Assembly (NCBI GenBank): GCA_900545245.1 | Contig: UQYV01000044.1 | Span: forward strand, 1 to 28,383 | Length of the DNA stretch: 28,383 nucleotides | Origin: an uncultured Bacteroidales bacterium | GTDB lineage: Bacteria; Bacteroidota; Bacteroidia; Bacteroidales; UBA932 | Direction: 5' to 3' | Part shown: piece by piece, positions 23,833 through 28,383 of the stretch | Layout: each line of letters opens with the position of its first letter | Numbering within the stretch: position 1 is the first letter of the stretch | Program-made: the position numbers and the translations under genes | The notes under the pieces: generated by a model | What the model was told of the DNA's origin: nothing | Seen by the model: only the letters and a program-made list of their open reading frames with translations | Database searches by the model: none

Positions 23833-25135
23833 TGCGGCGGATCGAATTCTATGTCTATGCCGTCCTTGCTGTACTCGTATTCGCAGACTTTCATTCTTAA
23901 TTCGTCAGGTAGGATGGAAACGAAATCAGCTTTTTCGTCCTTGTGAATGGGGATGATGAGCGCTGGATTAATCAGCTCGCAGAGCCGGACCAAATCCTGC
24001 TTGGAGACATGACCGGATGTGTGAATACGGTCTTTTATTGTACAGCTTTTCTCGCGGAACTGCTCCACATAGTCAAATAGTTCCTGATTGAATGCCGTAT
24101 TTCCCTCACGCTTCTCTATGTAGCCGTGGTATTGGGAATAGACCAGGCACGTTTCTTCCGGCTTGCAGAAAGGAAGAATCTTGTCCAGGTAAGACTGGAA
24201 CTTCTCGCTGCGCCGTATCAGCATCACAAAGCCATAGCGGCGCATCATATAATCCATCTTTTCGTTTGTGGGACTGTATCCGTAAATCTTGTTTGGTCCG
24301 AAATGGTAGAGCCGTCTTCCTTCTTCAGCCTGCTGGGCGATGAGGCCGATGATGTCTTTCTGGTAAGTATCCACGATGAAAGGCCTATGCGCAGACTCTT
24401 TGTTCGCGCTGTAAATTGACTCCAGACGGTCTGCATCTGTGGACGAGCAGATGATGAATGTATTTTTATACTGTCGGAAAACTTCCTTGAATTCTTCCTT
24501 CAGGGCCGACTCGGGACGCATGGATTTGCCGTTATTGTCCACGTTGGTACCCTCGGTGATGAGAATATCGACATGTCCGGCAATATGATATTTGTCAACG
24601 ACTTTGTAGATGCCCTCTCCCATATAACCGTGCCCTCGGAAATCTCCGGTGTGCAGTATTGTCTTTCCGTCGCACTTGATTTTGAGCATGTAGGAATCGG
24701 CCGATGAATGGCTGACCTGGAAAGGCGTGACCGTGATGTCGTCGATGGCAATGGGGCGCCCTTTCCGGTAAGTCTTGAACGGCTTCAGTTTCCTCAAGCA
24801 CTTATCGCTGTTTTCCTTCAAGGCGTCGGCGTGAGACATGTGCTCGTACTTGGCCTTCATGATATTAAGTGCCAGCGGGCCGATGTACTGGTCCACCCCG
24901 TCCGGCACGTACTGGAACAGTTCTACGTGATCACCGTGCATGTGAGTGTAAAAGATGGCCCTGGCATCGCCAATCAGGTCCGCGATGGCCTCCTCCGAGG
25001 CGAATTCATCCTCAGACTCCTCGTCGCCTTTAGGAAGATTGTGCCCCAGGTCGACGAAGATCCTTGTTCCCTTTGACGATACTATTTCAGTAATGCAGCC
25101 GCCAATTTGGTGGGGCGGTGAAGTGTGATTCTCAT
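23811..25135 (-). CDS. RNase J-like beta-CASP metallo-beta-lactamase hydrolase, 5' frameshift
   Basis: Predicted zinc-dependent nuclease. It shows the metallo-beta-lactamase motif HMHGDH, then HTGDF, and the beta-CASP motifs SSTDADR, HTSGH and IPIHKDE in RNase J-like order. The uninterrupted frame has no usable start before HMHGDH. An ATG at 25135, which overlaps the upstream stop (ATGA), opens MRITLHRP, and the other frame continues with IGGCITEIVSSKGTRIFVDLGHNLP, the expected N-terminal strand. One base missing near the four-G run at 25112-25115 would explain this. The last six residues and stop come from the fic repeat, so the native C-terminus has been replaced. Third gene of the minus-strand operon. 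Whether it is functional is open. Confidence 0.75.
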
Positions 25136-26055
25136 TTTGTCAATTCTGACTTGAAATTGTTGACTGTTAATTTTTTATAAACAATTCCAGCTGTGTTGGT
25201 GTTCATGAGGCTTATGACGTCATCTGTAATCCTTGGATGTAAGTTATTGGCCAGAAGATAACCATTCACCGTCTCTATTTTATTGTTTGTGATATCGTCA
25301 TATAACTCTTTTGAATGTCTGAAGAATACTCTCTTTTTTGCAAATGCCGTCGGATAATTGAAGATGTGTCGCCTAAAATAATCCATGACATTTGTATAGA
25401 ACATCAATTCTGAGATAATGCCTACGGACTTATTTACATCATTTTTTAATTCATAGATATTTAGAGTGTTATCTTTTACACTCCAAAGGTCAATCTGGCT
25501 TAGCTTATCTGAACACCTCGCATAATCATTCTTGACCTCATTGAGAAAAAGGCCTACCGGGAGCTGGTGGTCACAATAATCAAATTTGCCAGTCATTATT
25601 GACAAAAGAACTCTTTCGAGATGTGCTTCGGCATCTTTGTTCTCCTTTTCTGAATCTTTAGTCTCTCCATTGGGGTAATTCAGTACCCAATGTTTGAACT
25701 CAGCTATGTCAAATACGGATTCCACTGAAGGATAAATCTCTACCACTGAAGGAAAATTCTCTGAAAACTTGTAAGCGCGGTAGAGAAATCTATAGAAGTG
25801 GCCCCGTTCAGCAGAGGTTAGTACTTCTTTGTTCTGGTAACCGACAATGGGCTCCCAAACAATACGGATACGATTGAATAAACCAGAATTGTTAGCGAAA
25901 AGGCATAAAGACCACCCTTCAAAGGCACTCTGATTGCTCTGCATGTTCGAAACGAGAGACTGCTTATCAAGAGTAAGGACAAGGGTTCTTCCATCCTTGC
26001 TAAAGTCTATCCCTGTAGGTAGCGGAAATCCACTATTATCGACAAAAGTATCCAT
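25132..26055 (-). CDS. Putative PD-(D/E)XK nuclease-like protein
   Basis: A 307-residue protein I cannot place in a named family. In its second half, EVKNDYARCSDKLSQIDLW followed by LNIYELKN matches the Asp-x(n)-Glu-x-Lys core of PD-(D/E)XK nucleases: a Glu on a preceding helix, Asp at about 198, and Glu-Leu-Lys on the next strand. The first half is a beta-rich region (GRTLVLTLDKQSLV, FEGWSLCLFANNSG) that could recognise a substrate. No signal peptide or membrane segment. Its stop overlaps the metallo-hydrolase start (ATGA), and it starts 3 bp after the upstream gene, so all three are tightly co-translated. A restriction- or repair-like nuclease is the simplest reading; the catalytic assignment is by motif only. 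Confidence 0.6.
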   Translation of the reverse strand: MDTFVDNSGFPLPTGIDFSKDGRTLVLTLDKQSLVSNMQSNQSAFEGWSLCLFANNSGLFNRIRIVWEPIVGYQNKEVLTSAERGHFYRFLYRAYKFSENFPSVVEIYPSVESVFDIAEFKHWVLNYPNGETKDSEKENKDAEAHLERVLLSIMTGKFDYCDHQLPVGLFLNEVKNDYARCSDKLSQIDLWSVKDNTLNIYELKNDVNKSVGIISELMFYTNVMDYFRRHIFNYPTAFAKKRVFFRHSKELYDDITNNKIETVNGYLLANNLHPRITDDVISLMNTNTAGIVYKKLTVNNFKSELTK

Positions 26056-26058
26056 AAT

Positions 26059-26655
26059 CTATAATTCGTTTTTCGTTATTTCTTTAAACCTATCCACCTC
26101 ATTCCCATTCTCGTCCTTTGCTTTGCTGAAAAAGATGTCGTAGGAACGCACCCAGATTTGATTGGCCCCGTACAGGGCTTGATAGATCACCACATCCTCC
26201 AGCGTCTCGGAATCTTTACCGAAGCCGATGAGTTTGTATTTGCCGCCGCGGAAGTGCTGGAAATAGCGTTCTTTGGTCATATACCGCTCACTCAGCATCT
26301 TTCTCCAGACCTTCTCCTGCTCGTAGGGGTATTCGCCGCCGCCGGCAATCACGTCGGCCACAACCTTTTTGACGATTGGCTTGGTGAGAGTGGCGTTCCG
26401 GGTGCGGGCGTAGTTCTCCAGCCGGTTCACCGCTTTCTCCATAGCAACGATAAAGGCATTGATGGTGGCGGATGGTGTATTCTTGTGGTTGTACGCGGCA
26501 GGTGTCACACGGAACTCCTTCTCATCCCACGCCTCCGGAGGGATGCTGAACCCCATCGTGGTCTGATACCGGTCTCCGTTGAAAGACCAGACAACCCTGA
26601 TAGGGGATTCTTTGTGCTTGTTCTGACGCTTGTCGAGATAGAGTTTCAGGGGCAT
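26059..26655 (-). CDS. Integrase arm-type DNA-binding domain fused to DUF1653
   Basis: First gene of the operon, 198 residues. Residues 1-125 resemble the arm-type N-terminal DNA-binding region plus the start of the SAM-like core-binding domain of Bacteroides tyrosine recombinases (LYLDKRQNKHKESPIRVVWSFNG, AINAFI...AVNRLENYA), but the catalytic domain is absent. Residues 130-193 are a DUF1653 domain (YFQHFRGGKYKLIGFGKDSET, VIYQALYGANQIWVR), a short SH3-like beta fold of unknown function. No Arg/His/Tyr recombinase residues are present, so it cannot recombine DNA. It probably acts as a DNA-binding specificity or regulatory factor for the nuclease-like proteins encoded behind it. The arm-domain match is less certain than the DUF1653 match. 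Confidence 0.65.
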   Translation of the reverse strand: MPLKLYLDKRQNKHKESPIRVVWSFNGDRYQTTMGFSIPPEAWDEKEFRVTPAAYNHKNTPSATINAFIVAMEKAVNRLENYARTRNATLTKPIVKKVVADVIAGGGEYPYEQEKVWRKMLSERYMTKERYFQHFRGGKYKLIGFGKDSETLEDVVIYQALYGANQIWVRSYDIFFSKAKDENGNEVDRFKEITKNEL

Positions 26656-26670
26656 AGAAAACTGTTTTTA

Positions 26671-26701
26671 CAAAGGTAGAAAATTGTTGGCATTTTTGCA
26701 A
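26671..26701 (-). promoter_or_regulatory. Promoter of the DUF1653/nuclease/MBL operon
   Basis: On the minus strand TACCTTTG (26671-26678) is a perfect -7 box with TTGC (26698-26701) as -33 element, 19 bp apart. The start is predicted near 26664, so the leader is only about 9 nt and translation may be nearly leaderless. The remaining intergenic bases up to 26822 are A/T-rich; the divergent promoter is less clear, with TAATTTTC at 26811-26818 just before the ATG. Confidence 0.65.
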
Positions 26702-26822
26702 GCGCAACAGAGGGGTCTGCAATGCCGATTTTTAAAAGTTTTTTCCGTTAAGTGCCGATTCGGACCAAAAATCAAGGCTTTTTAAAATGCGACTTCGTAT
26801 TGATAACTTGTAATTTTCAAAC

Positions 26823-27707
26823 ATGAATAAAAAACTCCTACAAACGCTCAACCTCTCTCTCGAGAGCACCAAAACTACCCACTATGCTCCGGTCACCATC
26901 GATGCCCTCCAGGCCCGCCTCACCGAGGAACTGGACTGGCTGGACGCCGACCCCGGCCGCGAGTGCCTGATCATCCTCCTTCAGGAGTTGACCGCGAAGA
27001 TGCGCAGCGCCCGCATCGTGGTCAGTCCTGGATACAGTTTCCTTCCCGATTCTTACTTGCTCTTCTTGACCGGCGTCACCCGCGTCAACCCGGTGGAATG
27101 GGACCTGCCCTTCTGCCACTTCACCAAGTCCGTCCACGATGGTGCCGAAATTCCCTTCGAGGCCGGCACCGGCTGCCTTGAAGTGGCCTGCAAAGTTCTC
27201 TCAGGCCGCGAAAACGAGATGATCATCGAAACGGAGTTCGGTCTCTTCGAAATCACCTTCCTCGATGGCATCGAACTGACGAACGTTAAGCTCCGCATCA
27301 CCACCTGCGTCGAGCTGGACCGCTTCCATCGCACCATCAAGGAGGGTTGGCATCCGCTGGACGAGGCGACTCTCCGACTCTTTAGTCGCGGAGCCACGGA
27401 CGGGACCATCTTCTTTGAATCCGACAAGATGCGCGAGTGGCTCTTCGACTTCGACCCTGAATCGATGTCCGACTTGGTCCTGCTGAACGCCATATATTGG
27501 CCCGGCCGCGTCCAACTCTTTGAGGAACTGCTGCACCATAAGCAAACTGGTGACTTCGATAAACAGTTCAAGGATACCTATGGCATCCCGGTCTATCAGG
27601 AGCAGACAGGAGAATCGAAACATGCACCGAAGGGCCACTTCATCGGGCGCACCATGATGGCGGTCGAGGCCCTTTGGCCCTATAAAAACAAGACCAAGCT
27701 GAGATGA
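26823..27707 (+). CDS. Compact DnaE-like (DNA polymerase III alpha) protein lacking catalytic aspartates
   Basis: A 294-residue protein that follows the bacterial replicative polymerase in order but without its PHP domain and with a rebuilt active site. Residues about 48-105 match the palm start: LIILLQELTAKM, SPGYSF where DnaE has GPGRGS, then LTGVTRVNPVEWDLPF. The strand with the two catalytic Asp (PD-x-D-x-D) is replaced by EIPFEAG. Residues 178-235 match the fingers: HPLDEATLRLFSRGATDGTIFFES, then LVLLNAIYWPG. Then comes DTYGIPVYQEQ and a HAPKGHFIGRTMM segment. No motif with the third Asp is seen. It is therefore unlikely to polymerise DNA and may bind nucleotides, primer-template or a clamp. 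It is divergent from the nuclease operon and followed by an overlapping gene. Confidence 0.7.
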   Translation: MNKKLLQTLNLSLESTKTTHYAPVTIDALQARLTEELDWLDADPGRECLIILLQELTAKMRSARIVVSPGYSFLPDSYLLFLTGVTRVNPVEWDLPFCHFTKSVHDGAEIPFEAGTGCLEVACKVLSGRENEMIIETEFGLFEITFLDGIELTNVKLRITTCVELDRFHRTIKEGWHPLDEATLRLFSRGATDGTIFFESDKMREWLFDFDPESMSDLVLLNAIYWPGRVQLFEELLHHKQTGDFDKQFKDTYGIPVYQEQTGESKHAPKGHFIGRTMMAVEALWPYKNKTKLR

Positions 27708-28078
27708 TCCGGAAAGTCTCAGATATGCCCTGGGAATGCGGAAAAGGATGGTGGCAGATGATTGAGAAAATCGCATCGGCCATCGATTCCTACAATGTAG
27801 CCCATCCGGATACGTTCATCGAGGTTAGTCAGATCAAACAGAAGTTCGGTGGCCTCCGTATTTACCACCACAACGCTCCAGAGGATATTAGGCAGCTCAT
27901 AGATGAGGCCATCGAGACCTCCTGGCATACCTGCGAACGCTGCGGTGCCACAGAAGGCATAACCACCAACTTGGAAGGTTACCGGCTCACCCTCTGCCCA
28001 GATTGCCGCAAGGAAATTAAACCGAGGGTAACACTGACAAGAAGGATTGTAATAAAGAAAAAGAAGAATAATGAATAA
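27704..28078 (+). CDS. Small zinc-ribbon protein
   Basis: A 124-residue protein overlapping the DnaE-like stop (ATGA), so it is translationally coupled. The N-terminal part has GKGWWQMIEKIASAIDSYN and QIKQKFGGLRIYHHNA, a pattern I associate with small uncharacterised phage and mobile-element proteins. The C-terminal half carries a zinc ribbon: CERC (about residues 84-87) and CPDC (about 106-109), followed by a very basic tail (RRIVIKKKKNNE). A nucleic-acid-binding partner of the DnaE-like protein is the plausible role, but there is no direct evidence. Confidence 0.6.
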   Translation: MIRKVSDMPWECGKGWWQMIEKIASAIDSYNVAHPDTFIEVSQIKQKFGGLRIYHHNAPEDIRQLIDEAIETSWHTCERCGATEGITTNLEGYRLTLCPDCRKEIKPRVTLTRRIVIKKKKNNE

Positions 28079-28181
28079 TACCCAACACAATAACTCCATT
28101 GAAACACTTGTTACTGAGCGTCTTGTTCTCAGAGCGACAGTAAACCAATTATCAAAAATGCCACGCCTATGCGTCCAATGA
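28071..28181 (+). CDS. Tiny ORF at the end of the DnaE-like operon, possibly a broken gene
   Basis: A 36-codon frame, MNNTQHNNSIETLVTERLVLRA..., overlaps the end of the zinc-ribbon gene by 8 bases, the same coupling as between the previous two genes. After its stop a second frame continues with readable residues (YASNEAEALRGMLMGIGTM) to a stop at about 28230, so this may be one small gene split by a frameshift. No family is recognised. Bases 28231-28332 show nothing further. Confidence 0.3.
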   Translation: MNNTQHNNSIETLVTERLVLRATVNQLSKMPRLCVQ

Positions 28182-28332
28182 AGCAGAGGCGTTGAGGGGT
28201 ATGCTGATGGGAATCGGAACGATGTAAGCCGATGAAGATAGCAAGCGTCCCAAGTTCATTTACTAGAAGTTCAGGTGTTGATGTCACGGCTCTTTCATTT
28301 AAAGTATAAGTAAAGACATAATGCCCTTGGGG

Positions 28333-28365
28333 GCGACTAAAAAGTAATTTAGTCGCTCTTTTTTT
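28333..28365 (+). terminator. Strong rho-independent terminator
   Basis: GCGACTAAA (28333-28341) pairs perfectly with TTTAGTCGC (28348-28356) across a 6-nt loop, followed by TC and a seven-T run (28359-28365). It ends the plus-strand operon of the DnaE-like, zinc-ribbon and tiny ORF genes. Confidence 0.9.
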
Positions 28366-28383
28366 GTTTTTCGGGTGATATAT

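Overview
The window looks like chromosomal DNA from a gut-type Bacteroidales bacterium; the genus is not resolved. The evidence is the protein families present (GH50 agarase-like enzyme, GntR regulator with a sugar-binding-like half, Bacteroidetes-style lipoproteins, AAA/DUF234 ATPase), the near absence of Shine-Dalgarno sequences, and repeated matches to the Bacteroidetes -7 promoter box TAnnTTTG. No tRNA, rRNA, CRISPR array or transposase gene was found.

Layout. (1) 90-3749 (+): a secreted GH50-like agarase and a sialate O-acetylesterase-like SGNH hydrolase, a small polysaccharide-degrading pair. (2) 3903-5327 (+): an AAA ATPase with a nuclease-like DUF234 tail. (3) 5445-6479 (-): a GntR regulator, divergent from 6747-9287 (+), which holds glmM and a NamZ-type (DUF1343) exo-muramidase. 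(4) 9301-16188 (-): a CyuA/UPF0597 cysteine desulfidase, a 1182-residue fusion of a VanZ-like membrane domain with a periplasmic N-acetylmuramoyl-L-alanine amidase, and an MsbA-type ABC exporter. Cell-wall turnover is the common thread of parts 3 and 4. (5) 16327-23329: four paralogous lipoproteins built of 26-residue BspA-like repeats with 5, 5, 9 and 2 units. The fourth is frameshifted. (6) 20121-23832: a Fic gene, short remnants that look like type I restriction genes (hsdR, hsdS), a small lipoprotein gene, and a second copy of the fic 3' end. (7) 23811-26701 (-): a three-gene operon of an integrase-arm/DUF1653 fusion, a PD-(D/E)XK nuclease-like protein and an RNase J-like beta-CASP metallo-hydrolase. 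(8) 26823-28365 (+), divergent from it: a compact DnaE-like protein lacking the polymerase aspartates, a zinc-ribbon protein, a tiny ORF and a strong terminator.

Parts 5 to 8 read as an accessory, recombination-prone island. A 321-332 bp segment of fic is present twice, and the two copies differ by one 11-bp tandem unit that changes the reading frame. The lipoproteins differ by whole repeat units. The second fic copy has replaced the 3' end of the metallo-hydrolase gene. The most promising candidates for something undescribed are the two divergent operons of parts 7 and 8 (nuclease, metallo-nuclease, DNA-binding fusion and dead polymerase), and a 5'-leader hairpin supported by compensatory base changes in front of two of the lipoprotein genes. 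A 130-nt multibranched structure at 22307-22436 may be an uncharacterised RNA or palindromic repeat.
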